A stretch of DNA of 64,000 nt from RCC90-49c sp051016155 (GTDB lineage Bacteria; Bacteroidota; Bacteroidia; Cytophagales; Amoebophilaceae): assembly GCA_051016155.1 (NCBI GenBank), contig CP136537.1, positions 124,001 through 188,000 of the forward strand, read 5' to 3'. Positions within the stretch are counted from its first letter, which is position 1, and every line of letters starts with the position of its first letter. Below the pieces are notes generated by a model that worked only from the letters and a program-made list of their open reading frames with translations, did no database searches and was not told the origin of the DNA. The position numbers and the translations under genes were made by a program. Shown in pieces: positions 8,585-18,147 of this stretch.

Positions 8585-11329
8585 TTGAAGAAATTAATCG
8601 CTTTTCTCATCGTCCTTCTCTTGGCGCTGGCCACTGCCACGTACTTCTATTACACCCACTGGCGCAGTAGCCAACAAGCTTCTAGTGCTTTACCCTATGT
8701 GCCGCAAAGTGCTGCGCTCGTTTATGAAGTAAACAACTTTGGGCAGCAGTGGGAAGCTTGGCAGTTTACCCCGCTCGGCCAAGACCTCAGTACATTGTCC
8801 AGTTGGGAAGCCTGGCAGCAAAATCTTGCTTGGCTAGAAGAGCTGGTAGGCGGTAAGCCAAATTGGGAAGAAGTGCCCCTGACCGTCTCTGTCCATGGGC
8901 TGGGCGAAGAGCAGCTGGGCTATATCTTTTATTTCAACACCCATGATACAGCTACGCAGGCGTTTCTGGGCACTGTCATGGCCCAAATCAGAGAAGACAC
9001 CACATACAACAAATCAGTACGCTCCTATGCAGGGTGTAAGATCACAGAAATAGGCAAGCAAGGAACCCACCAACGGCTCGCTTACCTCAAGCGCGATCAG
9101 CATATCATAGCGAGTTTTTCTCCTTGGCTCATTGAGGATGTGGTACGCGCCTTGGCCAGCAAGGCCCCTCACAACTTTTTATGTCTTAAGAAGTCAGAAA
9201 ATAAACAGGGAAGCCTTTACATTAATTTTGGCCAACTGCCCCAACTCTTGCGCACTTTTCTTAAAAAAGAGGGCCTAGATGCACTCAGTACTAGCCTGGC
9301 TAGCTTTACCCAAGCCAGTCAGCTTCACCTCAAAAACACTTCACACCATCTTTTGTTGAATGGATTTGCAGAGGAGCAAACCGCTGATGTACAGCACTGG
9401 ACCCATACACTTGCGGGCCAAGCCACTGGCACTATCACGCTGGCGCCCTATCTGCCGCAAAGTACAGTCATGCTGCAGCACTTTGCTTTTAGCGATCCTG
9501 AGCAGCTCTTTACAGCTTTTCAGCAATATAGAGCACAACACGCTGCAGGGAACGCATCCACAAAAGTGGACGTTCATCTGTTGGCTACTACATTATATCC
9601 CCTCCTTCAGGGAGAGATGGGCCATTGCCTATTAGAAGCTGGCGACAAGCACCCAGCTGGCCAGCTCCTCTTCATGAAGGTGAATGACACGCAGGCATTT
9701 ATCGAGGCACTGCAAGGGCTGAATTTGCTCACTGCCTCTTCCAGGCCAAGTGCTGATCACCCAGCCCCTACTTATGCACTTCAAGCAGCCTACTTCCAAT
9801 CATGGTTGCCAGGGCAACTATTTCCAACTTTTGAAGCCCAGTATTTAACGCAAGCAGAAGATTGCATCGTCCTGGCCAATAGCCAAGCAGCCTTACAAAC
9901 CTCGCAGGAGCAGTATCGGCAAGGAAAAACCTGGGCCCATGCCTCAGCCAGCAAGGCATGGCTGGAGAGCGCTTTGGATCAGGCACACTACAGTCTTATG
10001 ATTGACGTCCCTAAAGCTAGACTTACGGTGAGTAAAGCGCTCAAGCCAGCCTGGCAGCCTGTTTTTGAAGCTTGTACAGACCTCCTCCAAAAATGGTCCC
10101 ATGCTAGCTTACAGCTCTTGCACGAACCAGCAGCAGGCTGCTACATGAGCGTTTTGTGGGCCTCTCCCCTACTTCCACCGCTGCCTCAAGAAAAGGCACC
10201 ACCAGTAGTAGAACAGCCAGCAGAAAGACACACCAACACGGCTACCACGCCCGTCTTTCAAGCAGAAGCACCGCTTATCATCCGCCCTTGGCTTGTGAAA
10301 AGCCACCAAGGGGCAAGCCCCTACTGGCTCCTACAAGATGCGTCTTACCAAGTCTACTTCTTAGAGGCCAATGGTCAACTCCTTTGGAAGAAGGCCCTGG
10401 AAGGGCCCATCACTACGAACGTCTTTGAGGTAGATTTTTACAGCAACAACAAAGTACAGTATTTGTTAGCCACAGACAGCAAGCTCCACTTGCTCGATTA
10501 CTATGGCCGCGAAGTGAGCAAGTATCCGCATCCATTGCCTCAGACAGACGCCCCTGTTCGCCTCAATGTGGTCGATTACAACCGTGAAAAAAACTATCGT
10601 TTCTTGTTAGCCACTGCACAAGGTGATATATACCTCAAAGACAAGCATTATCGGCCTTTGCCTGATTGGAATCCTCTGGCACTGGGTCACGCATTTGCAG
10701 CGCCTCCTTTTCACAGCAGAGTGCAGGGCAAAGACTACTTCTGGGCGTTACAAACCCAGGGCACCGTACAAGCCTTGACTAGAAAAGGACACAGCTATCC
10801 TGGCTTTCCTGTTACGCTGCAAGCCTCCACTTCCCAGTCACTGTTAGTGCGCAAAGGCAAAACCGAAGAAGACACCTTCCTCATTGTCTTGACCGAAGCC
10901 GGCCAACGTATCCACTTAGGGCTAGATGGACAAACAAAAGCTACCCTACAGCTCCCTAGCCCTGACGAGGCTACACGCTTTGTTTTGTGTCCTGATAGCG
11001 TTTCAGGCCGTGGGTACGTCATCATGCGGCATGATAAAGACCAAGTAGCACTGATAGACGAAGAAGGCACCTTGCTTTTTGAACTGCCCCACAAGGTCCA
11101 GCAATGTCTGTTGCAATATTATGACTTCGGAGACACACAGCAGTGCTATGTATTCACCGACTTGGATAAACAGTGTACTTACCTTTATGACCACGCAGGC
11201 CAGCCCCTCCAAGAGGCTCCACTGCGCAATAGCCATGCTGTAAGGCTTCTTTGGGCGGCCCAGGAGAAACAGCTGACAGTCTACACAAGTTTTGATAACG
11301 TATTGGCCAAGCAGGTGCTGGCTTATTGA
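8585..11329 (+). CDS. membrane-anchored protein with C-terminal propeller-like repeats, function unknown
   Basis: A large protein of about 914 residues. The reading frame is open from a TTG at 8504, but the hydrophobic anchor (KKLIAFLIVLLLALATATYFYY) starts right after a second TTG at 8585, which I prefer as the start. A periplasmic domain of about 500 residues follows, beginning LPYVPQSAALVYEVNN, a pattern like DUF3352-type Bacteroidota proteins. A Pro/Thr-rich linker at about residues 560-590 leads into blade-like repeats (YQVYFLEANGQLLWKK, SKLHLLDYYGREVSKYPHP, GTVQALTRKGHSYPGFP) that suggest a beta-propeller. No catalytic motif was recognised. It could be an envelope scaffold or sensor; I do not assign a function. 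Confidence 0.7.
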   Translation: MKKLIAFLIVLLLALATATYFYYTHWRSSQQASSALPYVPQSAALVYEVNNFGQQWEAWQFTPLGQDLSTLSSWEAWQQNLAWLEELVGGKPNWEEVPLTVSVHGLGEEQLGYIFYFNTHDTATQAFLGTVMAQIREDTTYNKSVRSYAGCKITEIGKQGTHQRLAYLKRDQHIIASFSPWLIEDVVRALASKAPHNFLCLKKSENKQGSLYINFGQLPQLLRTFLKKEGLDALSTSLASFTQASQLHLKNTSHHLLLNGFAEEQTADVQHWTHTLAGQATGTITLAPYLPQSTVMLQHFAFSDPEQLFTAFQQYRAQHAAGNASTKVDVHLLATTLYPLLQGEMGHCLLEAGDKHPAGQLLFMKVNDTQAFIEALQGLNLLTASSRPSADHPAPTYALQAAYFQSWLPGQLFPTFEAQYLTQAEDCIVLANSQAALQTSQEQYRQGKTWAHASASKAWLESALDQAHYSLMIDVPKARLTVSKALKPAWQPVFEACTDLLQKWSHASLQLLHEPAAGCYMSVLWASPLLPPLPQEKAPPVVEQPAERHTNTATTPVFQAEAPLIIRPWLVKSHQGASPYWLLQDASYQVYFLEANGQLLWKKALEGPITTNVFEVDFYSNNKVQYLLATDSKLHLLDYYGREVSKYPHPLPQTDAPVRLNVVDYNREKNYRFLLATAQGDIYLKDKHYRPLPDWNPLALGHAFAAPPFHSRVQGKDYFWALQTQGTVQALTRKGHSYPGFPVTLQASTSQSLLVRKGKTEEDTFLIVLTEAGQRIHLGLDGQTKATLQLPSPDEATRFVLCPDSVSGRGYVIMRHDKDQVALIDEEGTLLFELPHKVQQCLLQYYDFGDTQQCYVFTDLDKQCTYLYDHAGQPLQEAPLRNSHAVRLLWAAQEKQLTVYTSFDNVLAKQVLAY

Positions 11330-11539
11330 TTATTGGATTGTTAAGCCACTTGCTTATTAGGTGGTTCACTGATTTTGTGATTGAATGGTGTTGTTATATA
11401 AACAGACTAAAAACGCCGTTTACGCGTTCTAAGCCCACTTTCACTCTTGAGAAGCTAACCCCCCTGACAGTTGAGTGAATGGTTTTATTGTTAATTTAAG
11501 GCATTGGCTTATATTGGACGGTGTCGTAATTAAGCAAGT
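11330..11539. other. intergenic spacer with TTATTGG-type words
   Basis: About 210 bases between two + strand genes. The first 70 bases consist of repeated GATTATTGGATTG/TTATTAGG-like words as seen after other genes. No RNA gene or terminator hairpin was recognised. Confidence 0.4.
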
Positions 11540-12514
11540 ATGCATAGAACGTTGGTGCAGCCAGTAAGCTCCCTTTCTGGTCTTAACTTAGGATACTTGG
11601 GAGATTCTACAGGTTCCTCCACAACCACTTTCAAACGATCGGCTATGGTCAAACAAAAAAATAATGATCCTATTGCTTCCTTAGCTGAGCAATTGGGCTG
11701 CACGTACACTGTCCTAGCGTCTCCTAACTGTGAGGCACGTGTGGACAAGCAAACTGGACAGCCAGTGAAAAAGCCTCATGTGCTGGTGCTGCATTACACA
11801 GCCTGTGAGAAGCAAGCCACCATCAATACTTTTATGGCGCCTCGCGGAGCCAGTGCTCATTATATAGTGGATCGCGGGGGAGGCATCACGCGCTTTGTAC
11901 CAGAGGAGCAGCGCGCCTGGCACGCTGGCTATGGGGCTTGGCAAGGAAACCATGATATCAATACGGCGTCTGTAGGCATAGAGAACATTAGTCTTGGATT
12001 TAAACACGCAGACAAACATCCGACAGGGCAGTTGGTGCCAGGTAGTAACAAAGCATGGTATCGCTACGATGAAGCGCTGCTCACGACGCTGGGGCCACTG
12101 TGCAAAAACATTGTAGAACGTTATCGTATCCACCCCACTTGTGTCATAGCCCATAGTGACTTGGCCACGAATCCTACCACAGGCTATCTAGGCAGAAAAT
12201 CAGATCCAGGCCCACTGTTTCCATGGGAGCGATTCTACAGAGAGTACGGCGTAGGCGCCTGGTATGATCTTGGCCAACCGCTCCGCAAAGTTGCATTGCC
12301 TACCAGAGGCCAAGAAACGCAGTGGATACGAAAGCACCTGGTTCAATATGGCTACCCATCGCCTAAGCAGAAGGCTTGGGATCAAGAAGCTACTAAGCAT
12401 GCAGTTCGCGTATTTCAGATGCACTTTCGGCAGCAAGACATCTCAGGCAAAATAGACGAAGAGACGATCCAGATACTAGCTCGATTGGTAGAGCGCTATT
12501 ACACCAAGGCATAG
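11540..12514 (+). CDS. N-acetylmuramoyl-L-alanine amidase (amidase_2 family), first of tandem pair
   Basis: A 324-residue zinc amidase of the AmpD/AmiD (amidase_2) type. Zinc and catalytic motifs are present in order: VLVLHYTAC, RAWHAGYGAWQG, IAHSDLA and KSDPGPLFPW. The C-terminal 65 residues (IRKHLVQYGYP ... AVRVFQMHFR ... DEETIQILARLVERY) resemble a peptidoglycan-binding helical domain. It should cut the amide between muramic acid and the stem peptide. The ATG at 11540 gives an N terminus without an obvious signal peptide; an internal ATG at 11645 (MVKQKNNDPIASLAEQLG) is an alternative start. A paralogue follows within 40 bases, so the two likely form an operon. Confidence 0.87.
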   Translation: MHRTLVQPVSSLSGLNLGYLGDSTGSSTTTFKRSAMVKQKNNDPIASLAEQLGCTYTVLASPNCEARVDKQTGQPVKKPHVLVLHYTACEKQATINTFMAPRGASAHYIVDRGGGITRFVPEEQRAWHAGYGAWQGNHDINTASVGIENISLGFKHADKHPTGQLVPGSNKAWYRYDEALLTTLGPLCKNIVERYRIHPTCVIAHSDLATNPTTGYLGRKSDPGPLFPWERFYREYGVGAWYDLGQPLRKVALPTRGQETQWIRKHLVQYGYPSPKQKAWDQEATKHAVRVFQMHFRQQDISGKIDEETIQILARLVERYYTKA

Positions 12515-12553
12515 TAGCGTATGATTCGTAGAGAGGAGTATCAACCATATACC

Positions 12554-13969
12554 ATGAAAAAAGCTCGTTGCCTACGCTGCAAAAAACCATTACTGAATAT
12601 GACCAGACACCTACCCATCTTGAATCTATTTTTAACCATTCTCTTTTGTCTGACTACAGCCAGCAAGTGTTGCTGGGACATAGACGAGGAAAAAGTCCCG
12701 CTTGTTAGAGCAGAGGCAAAACAAAAAGCTAGAGCAGAGGAAGAACAAGAGGAAAAACAAAAAAAAGAGGAAGCTGCACAAAGTGAGGATAACCCAGTGC
12801 AAGCTCTAGCCCAGCGACAGGGCTTAGCATTTCAGACCGCACCATCGCCCAATTTTGGAGAACGTCGGTACAAAAGCACTCCAAGAGAGCCTTCCTCAAA
12901 TAGAACTGGCCCTTTGTGTAAGCGGCCTCATATACTCATGCTGCACGCCACTGTGGGTACTGCTGGAGGAACCATTGGCCTGTTCGGCGACCTCAAAAAT
13001 GATGTCAGTGCACACTACTTAGTGCATAAAGATGGTACCATAACGCAGTTCAATAGGCCTGACGGAACTCCTGGCGAACGGCTTAGAGCCTTTCATGCAG
13101 GGTATGGCGCTTGGCGAAAGCAGGAAGTGCCAGGAAGAGTAGAAGAAGTCAATGTGGATTCTATCGGTATTGAGATAGAAAATTATGGACATCCAGGAGA
13201 AAAAATATCAAAGACTGTGTCAGAACGTGGAAACGTAGAAATGCAATCTGATAGTCAGCATATACAAATACAGAAAGTTGAGAGCGATGCATTAGAGCAC
13301 CAGCTACTAGAAGACGTCCCGGGTTGGTGTCTGTGTAGAGCAAGAGACTCTGAGGATCCATGGTATGTAGGACGCACTTTAGCCTTTGAAGGAGGCTTGT
13401 ATCGCTACCAACGCTTTTTAAGAAGTGGAAGTGTCTTGCACAGTTATTTACAGCCCTCTCAAGGGCATCCCCTCTTGTGGCATCTATACACACGGCAGCA
13501 GGTCGATACTGTCGGCTTGCTTTGCCAGGATATTGTAAGACGTTATGGCATTTCGCCTCACAACGTCATAGCCCATAGCGACATGGCTGTCAATAAAAAT
13601 ACAGGCCACATGGGCAGGAAAGTAGATCCGGGGCCCACGTTTCCGTGGGCATATCTGCATCAACGGTATGGCGTGGGGGCATGGCCTACGGTTGAAGCTC
13701 CACTTACAACAGTCCAGCTTCCTGAAGATGACCTAGCTGCGCGAACAGAATGGGTACGACAACGCTTGCTCCAGTATGGCTATCCTGCACCTGACAATGC
13801 AGAGGACAACGATGGTATACGAAGGGCTGTCCGGTCATTCCAAATGCATTTTCGTGCTGGCAACATTTCAGGCGAGATAGACGATGAGACGATCCAGATA
13901 CTGGCTCGGCTCGTAGACCGATACACAGAAGCTGAAGAAGAGGAAAAGGAAGAAGAGAAAAAGAATTAG
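12554..13969 (+). CDS. membrane-anchored or exported N-acetylmuramoyl-L-alanine amidase with insertion, second of tandem pair
   Basis: A paralogue of the preceding amidase. The frame is open from 12521, but the ATG at 12554 places a basic stretch (MKKARCLRCKK) before a hydrophobic segment (LNLFLTILFCLTTAS), so I prefer it. A charged Glu/Lys-rich linker precedes the amidase domain with HILMLHATVG, AFHAGYGAW, IAHSDMA and KVDPGPTFPW. Compared with its neighbour it carries an extra segment of roughly 80-90 residues between GIEIENYGHPGE and the zinc-binding IAHSD region. The C-terminal peptidoglycan-binding-like domain is retained and is followed by an acidic Glu/Lys tail. The anchor implies action outside the cytoplasm. 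Substrate specificity is unknown. Confidence 0.85.
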   Translation: MKKARCLRCKKPLLNMTRHLPILNLFLTILFCLTTASKCCWDIDEEKVPLVRAEAKQKARAEEEQEEKQKKEEAAQSEDNPVQALAQRQGLAFQTAPSPNFGERRYKSTPREPSSNRTGPLCKRPHILMLHATVGTAGGTIGLFGDLKNDVSAHYLVHKDGTITQFNRPDGTPGERLRAFHAGYGAWRKQEVPGRVEEVNVDSIGIEIENYGHPGEKISKTVSERGNVEMQSDSQHIQIQKVESDALEHQLLEDVPGWCLCRARDSEDPWYVGRTLAFEGGLYRYQRFLRSGSVLHSYLQPSQGHPLLWHLYTRQQVDTVGLLCQDIVRRYGISPHNVIAHSDMAVNKNTGHMGRKVDPGPTFPWAYLHQRYGVGAWPTVEAPLTTVQLPEDDLAARTEWVRQRLLQYGYPAPDNAEDNDGIRRAVRSFQMHFRAGNISGEIDDETIQILARLVDRYTEAEEEEKEEEKKN

Positions 13970-14098
13970 CGAGCCCTAGATAGCCATAAGCGTCCAGTGC
14001 TTCAGCTAGATTGGTGGCACTTGTTCAGCCAATGCTTCCCATCATCTGCGCAGCATTAACAGACCCGTAGACAGATAATTCCTTAATTTAGCCGCGCT

Positions 14099-15415
14099 AT
14101 GAAAAAAGTGGCTTTCTACACCTTGGGCTGTAAACTCAACTTTTCAGAGACGTCTACCATCGGCCGATTATTCGAAGAACGCGGATTTCAAAAAGTAGAC
14201 TTTCATGACCAGCCGCATGTTTTTGTCATCAACACCTGCTCGGTAACAGACAAGGCCGACAAAAAATGCCAGAAGATCGTCAAAGAGGCGCTACAAGTTT
14301 CTCCAGAGGCATTTATCATTGTCATAGGGTGCTATGCCCAACTCAAACCGCAAGAAATTGCCCGAATTCCTGGCGTAGATGCAGTGCTAGGCGCCAACGA
14401 AAAGTTTCAGCTGCTAGACCTGCTGACTGACTTTGAAAAGAAAGCCACAGCAGAGCTGCATGTGTCGGCCGTCAAAACAGCGAACACCTTTGCGCCTGCC
14501 TATTCTATGGGCGACCGAACGCGTACGTTCCTTAAAGTACAAGACGGCTGTAACTATCACTGCTCTTTTTGCACCATTCCGTTGGCCAGGGGCAAGAGTC
14601 GAAGCGCTACTATCGAAAGCGTAGTGGCACAAGCCCAAGAAATAGCTTCCAAAGGCGTGCAAGAAATTGTGCTCACAGGCGTCAACATTGGTGACTATGG
14701 CATCATAGACAACCGCAGACAAACCAATTTCTTAACGCTGGTACAAGCCCTGGATCAAATAGCAGGTATACAAAGGTTTCGCATTTCCTCTATAGAACCG
14801 AATCTACTGAACGACGCTATCATCCATTTTGTAGTCCAATCAGTGCGTTTTGTACCGCACTTTCACCTGCCTCTGCAGTCAGGAAGTAACAAAATCTTGA
14901 AACTAATGCGTCGCCGCTATCTGCGAGAGCTGTATGCAGAGCGGGTAGCCTACATCAAGGCGTTGATGCCTCAGTGCTGCATTGGCGTAGACGTAATCGT
15001 AGGCTTTCCAGGAGAGACCGAGGAGGATTTTTTGGCTACGTATCACTTTCTCAATGAGCTGCCTGTGACTTATCTGCACGTGTTTCCTTACTCGGAGCGA
15101 GAAAATACGCCAGCCACGCGGCTAGCAGGAAGCATACCTCCTGAAGAACGAAGCAGACGCGCCAAGATGCTCCGCATTCTCTCTGAGAAAAAGTTACGCC
15201 ACTTCTATGAAGCGCATTTGGGTAGCCGAGCAACCGTCCTCTTTGAGCACGACAACGTAGAGGGTTATATAGAAGGCTTTACAGAAAATTACATTCGGGT
15301 GGCAGCGCCTTATGAGCCCAGCTGGGCCAATACCTTGCAGGAAGTCTCGCTCAAGCACATGAATGCCCAAGGATTGGTTGAGATTGCCTTATTGGGTGAT
15401 TGCGCGACAGGCTGA
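14099..15415 (+). CDS. mtaB: threonylcarbamoyladenosine tRNA methylthiotransferase
   Basis: A 438-residue radical-SAM methylthiotransferase of the MiaB/MtaB group. The N-terminal UPF0004 domain has TLGCKLNFSE, NTCSVTDKADKK and VIGCYAQ, which carry the three cysteines of the auxiliary cluster. The radical-SAM triad is C151-x3-C155-x2-C158 (CNYHCSFC). Further motifs are EIVLTGVNIGDYG, RISSIEP and FHLPLQSGSNKILKLMRR. A TRAM-like C terminus (LFEHDNVEGYIEGFTENYIRV) ends the protein. The N-terminal GCKLN form favours MtaB (t6A to ms2t6A in tRNA) over MiaB. It stands alone on the + strand. Confidence 0.9.
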   Translation: MKKVAFYTLGCKLNFSETSTIGRLFEERGFQKVDFHDQPHVFVINTCSVTDKADKKCQKIVKEALQVSPEAFIIVIGCYAQLKPQEIARIPGVDAVLGANEKFQLLDLLTDFEKKATAELHVSAVKTANTFAPAYSMGDRTRTFLKVQDGCNYHCSFCTIPLARGKSRSATIESVVAQAQEIASKGVQEIVLTGVNIGDYGIIDNRRQTNFLTLVQALDQIAGIQRFRISSIEPNLLNDAIIHFVVQSVRFVPHFHLPLQSGSNKILKLMRRRYLRELYAERVAYIKALMPQCCIGVDVIVGFPGETEEDFLATYHFLNELPVTYLHVFPYSERENTPATRLAGSIPPEERSRRAKMLRILSEKKLRHFYEAHLGSRATVLFEHDNVEGYIEGFTENYIRVAAPYEPSWANTLQEVSLKHMNAQGLVEIALLGDCATG

Positions 15416-15545
15416 TTAAATTATTTGGCTATCTATTCATTTAATTATTGGGCAATTTCTTGCTTTTGCGAGTGTGCGATTGATTATTGGAGGACTTTGT
15501 GATTGAACTATTTGTTGATTCATTTAGCGACTTGATAACTAATAA

Positions 15546-16265
15546 TTAGGGTGCTGGTTGCATGGGCACTTCGATCAGTAGTACATCGCAGGCGTTGATG
15601 CTCTCAAAAGACAGCTGGTTGACTTCCCATATGCCTATTCCATCCCTCCTATCCAAAACCTCGTCTGCTACGCGCACCTTGCCTTCAATGACGAACACAT
15701 AGACGCCATGCGCAGGGGCGTGCAGCGCATAGTTAATCTGCTTGCCTGCTTCCAAGCAAGTTCTGCTTATAAACGCTTGCTGATGGATCCAAAGTGGCCC
15801 CTGATACTGCTCGGGCATAACCAAAAAGGCCCATTGGTTTTTCCAAGCAGCTGGATCAAAGGTATGTTGTGCATACCGAGGCGACACATTGGGCTGCGCT
15901 GGGAATATCCAAAGCTGCAAAAAATGCACAGGCTCATGGTCAGCATGGTTGCGCTCAGTGTGCATAATACCTGTCCCTGCAGACATGATCTGCACGTCAT
16001 TAGGCCGAATGACACCCGCATGGCCCGCATTGTCTCCATGGGACAGGGCCCCTTGCAAGGGAATAGAAATGATCTCCATGTTTTCATGCCCATGAGCGTC
16101 AAATCCGCTGCCCCCTTGCACGATGTCGTCGTTGAGTACCCTGAGGGCACCAAAGTTCATTCTGTGCGGATCATGGTAGCTGCCAAAGCTAAAAGTGTGT
16201 GCTGTGTTGAGCCAGCCGTGGTCAGCATAGCCTCTTGTAGCGGCGCGGTGTATCGTCTTCTGCAT
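15546..16265 (-). CDS. pirin family cupin protein
   Basis: About 239 residues on the minus strand, convergent with mtaB. The family signature is clear: HGWLNTAHTFSFGSYHDP, FGALRVLNDDIVQGGSGFDAHGHENMEI, and GTGIMHTERNH, which hold the iron-binding histidines and glutamate of the N-terminal cupin. The frame is open to 16319, but the second methionine (MQKTIHRAATRGYADHG) at 16265 matches the usual pirin start. Pirins bind Fe and some act as quercetinases or redox regulators; the role here is unknown. sufS is divergently transcribed about 160 bases away. Confidence 0.88.
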   Translation of the reverse strand: MQKTIHRAATRGYADHGWLNTAHTFSFGSYHDPHRMNFGALRVLNDDIVQGGSGFDAHGHENMEIISIPLQGALSHGDNAGHAGVIRPNDVQIMSAGTGIMHTERNHADHEPVHFLQLWIFPAQPNVSPRYAQHTFDPAAWKNQWAFLVMPEQYQGPLWIHQQAFISRTCLEAGKQINYALHAPAHGVYVFVIEGKVRVADEVLDRRDGIGIWEVNQLSFESINACDVLLIEVPMQPAP

Positions 16266-16426
16266 AGGTTGTTGGAGTTGATAATTGCTCCAATATAGAC
16301 ACGCTCTGATTGTGAGCAAGGCCTATTCTCCCTTTGAGGTGATCTTATTTTGGGCTTGCCGATCTTCTGGCTTAGCTTCGCGGTGCGAAAGCCTTAAGCT
16401 ATCATCAACTCAACTACCTTCAGGTC

Positions 16427-17659
16427 ATGGCCTCACCTACTGAACTCGATGTACAAAAGATAAGGGACCAGTTTCCTGCGTTGCATCAAATGGTGTACGG
16501 TAAGCCCTTGATCTATCTAGACAATGCTGCTACGACCCAGAAACCACAAGCCGTGCTTGATGCACTCATGCATTATTATCAGCACGATAACGCCAATGTG
16601 CACCGAGGGATGCATGCCTTGGCAGAGAGAGCCACGGTGGGTCTAGAGGCTACTAGACAGTGTGTACAACAGTTCATTCACGCTGCGGAGGTCTCAGAAA
16701 TCATTTTCACGGCGGGTGCCACTGCCAGTATTAATCTGGTAGCAGCCACTTATGGCCAAGCACAAGTACAAGCAGGCGATGAAGTAATCATCTCTCACAT
16801 GGAGCACCACGCTAACATTGTGCCCTGGCAAATGCTATGTCAAGCCAAAGGGGCAGTGCTCAAGGTCATTCCTGCTACCCCCACAGGCGAGCTATCGTTA
16901 TCAGCTTTTGAAGAATTGCTAACATCCAAGACCAAGATAGTGGCGATCGGTTATGTTTCTAATACGCTGGGCACCATTCATCCGATCAAAAAAATGATTC
17001 GGCAGGCACATGCATACGGAGCTGTGGTGGTGGTCGATGGGGCACAAGCCACTGCCCATCTTCCCATTGATGTGCAAGATTTGGATTGTGATTTTTTGGC
17101 TTTTTCTGCCCACAAAGCTTATGGCCCTACTGGTGTGGGGGCTTTGTATGGCAAAAGAGCCTTGCTAACAGACATGCCTCCTTACCAAGGCGGAGGAGAG
17201 ATGATCCAAGCGGTCAGCTTAACGCACACTACGTACAATGAGCTCCCCTACAAGTTTGAAGCAGGCACTCCCCACATAGCAGGCATTATTGCTTGGAAAG
17301 AGGCCCTGGATTTTATTCAAAAAATAGGACACGAAAAGCTTTGGCTACATGAAAGTAAGCTACTATCTTATGCATTGGATTTGTTGAACAGTCTCAGAGG
17401 AGTACGGCTTGTTGGCACTGCGTCAGAGAGGGTAGGGATTATTTCATTTACTTTCGAAGGACTGCACCACTTGGATGCAGGATTATGGTTAGACGCAGAG
17501 GGCATTGCTGTGAGAACAGGGCACAGCTGTACGCAGCCGCTCATAGATTTTTTGGGTATTGAGGGTGTTGTGCGGGCTTCTTTGGCTGTTTACAACACGA
17601 AAGAAGAAATAGAACAGCTCGGCAGAGCAGTAGAAAAAATCATTCAGCGAAAAACGTAG
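16427..17659 (+). CDS. sufS: SufS-type cysteine desulfurase
   Basis: A 410-residue PLP enzyme, first of an Fe-S assembly cluster. It has YLDNAATTQKP, the HRGMHALAERAT segment, SHMEHHANIVPWQ, the PLP lysine K230 in SAHKAYGPTG, and the catalytic cysteine C368 in RTGHSCTQPL. The short form around C368 is typical of SufS rather than NifS/IscS. It takes sulfur from cysteine and passes it to SufE, whose gene begins 8 bases after the stop. sufBCD are not in the window. Confidence 0.95.
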   Translation: MASPTELDVQKIRDQFPALHQMVYGKPLIYLDNAATTQKPQAVLDALMHYYQHDNANVHRGMHALAERATVGLEATRQCVQQFIHAAEVSEIIFTAGATASINLVAATYGQAQVQAGDEVIISHMEHHANIVPWQMLCQAKGAVLKVIPATPTGELSLSAFEELLTSKTKIVAIGYVSNTLGTIHPIKKMIRQAHAYGAVVVVDGAQATAHLPIDVQDLDCDFLAFSAHKAYGPTGVGALYGKRALLTDMPPYQGGGEMIQAVSLTHTTYNELPYKFEAGTPHIAGIIAWKEALDFIQKIGHEKLWLHESKLLSYALDLLNSLRGVRLVGTASERVGIISFTFEGLHHLDAGLWLDAEGIAVRTGHSCTQPLIDFLGIEGVVRASLAVYNTKEEIEQLGRAVEKIIQRKT

Positions 17660-17667
17660 TAAGATTT

Positions 17668-18132
17668 ATGTCAACTATTCCCTTTCCAACCATTGACGAG
17701 ATACAAGAAGATATTATTGCAGAGTTTCAATCGTTAGGAGGAGACAGAAGTAGCATCCTTACCTACATCACTGAGCTCGGCGAGAAAATGCCTCCCTTGG
17801 ATGCGTCTTATAAGACCAATCATAATCTTATCAGCGGATGTAAGTCCAAAGTATGGCTCATTTATAAGAAGCAAGGCGACCGTCTCTTCTTTGAGGCAGA
17901 CAGCAACACTGCCATTACCAAGGGTTTGGTGAGCCTGCTTGTGCGGGTGCTCTCTGGACAAAGGCTGGAAGATATTATTCGGACGCACCTTCACTTTGTT
18001 GCCCGAATTGGTATGCTCCAACATATTGGTTCCCAAAGGGCAGGAGGTTTTGGCAGTATGTTAAAAGAGATGAAGCTTATTGCCATTACAGAAGGAGAGA
18101 GAGACAAACAAGAAGCCTCGGCAGCGCAATAG
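17668..18132 (+). CDS. sufE: SufE sulfur acceptor
   Basis: A 154-residue SufE family protein. The acceptor cysteine is C58 in LISGCKSKVWL, and FFEADSNTAITKGLVSLLVRV is the family signature. It receives persulfide from SufS and stimulates desulfurase turnover. The gene lies 8 bases downstream of sufS and 15 upstream of the DUF59 gene, so it belongs to one operon. Confidence 0.93.
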   Translation: MSTIPFPTIDEIQEDIIAEFQSLGGDRSSILTYITELGEKMPPLDASYKTNHNLISGCKSKVWLIYKKQGDRLFFEADSNTAITKGLVSLLVRVLSGQRLEDIIRTHLHFVARIGMLQHIGSQRAGGFGSMLKEMKLIAITEGERDKQEASAAQ

Positions 18133-18147
18133 CATATCAACGGACTG

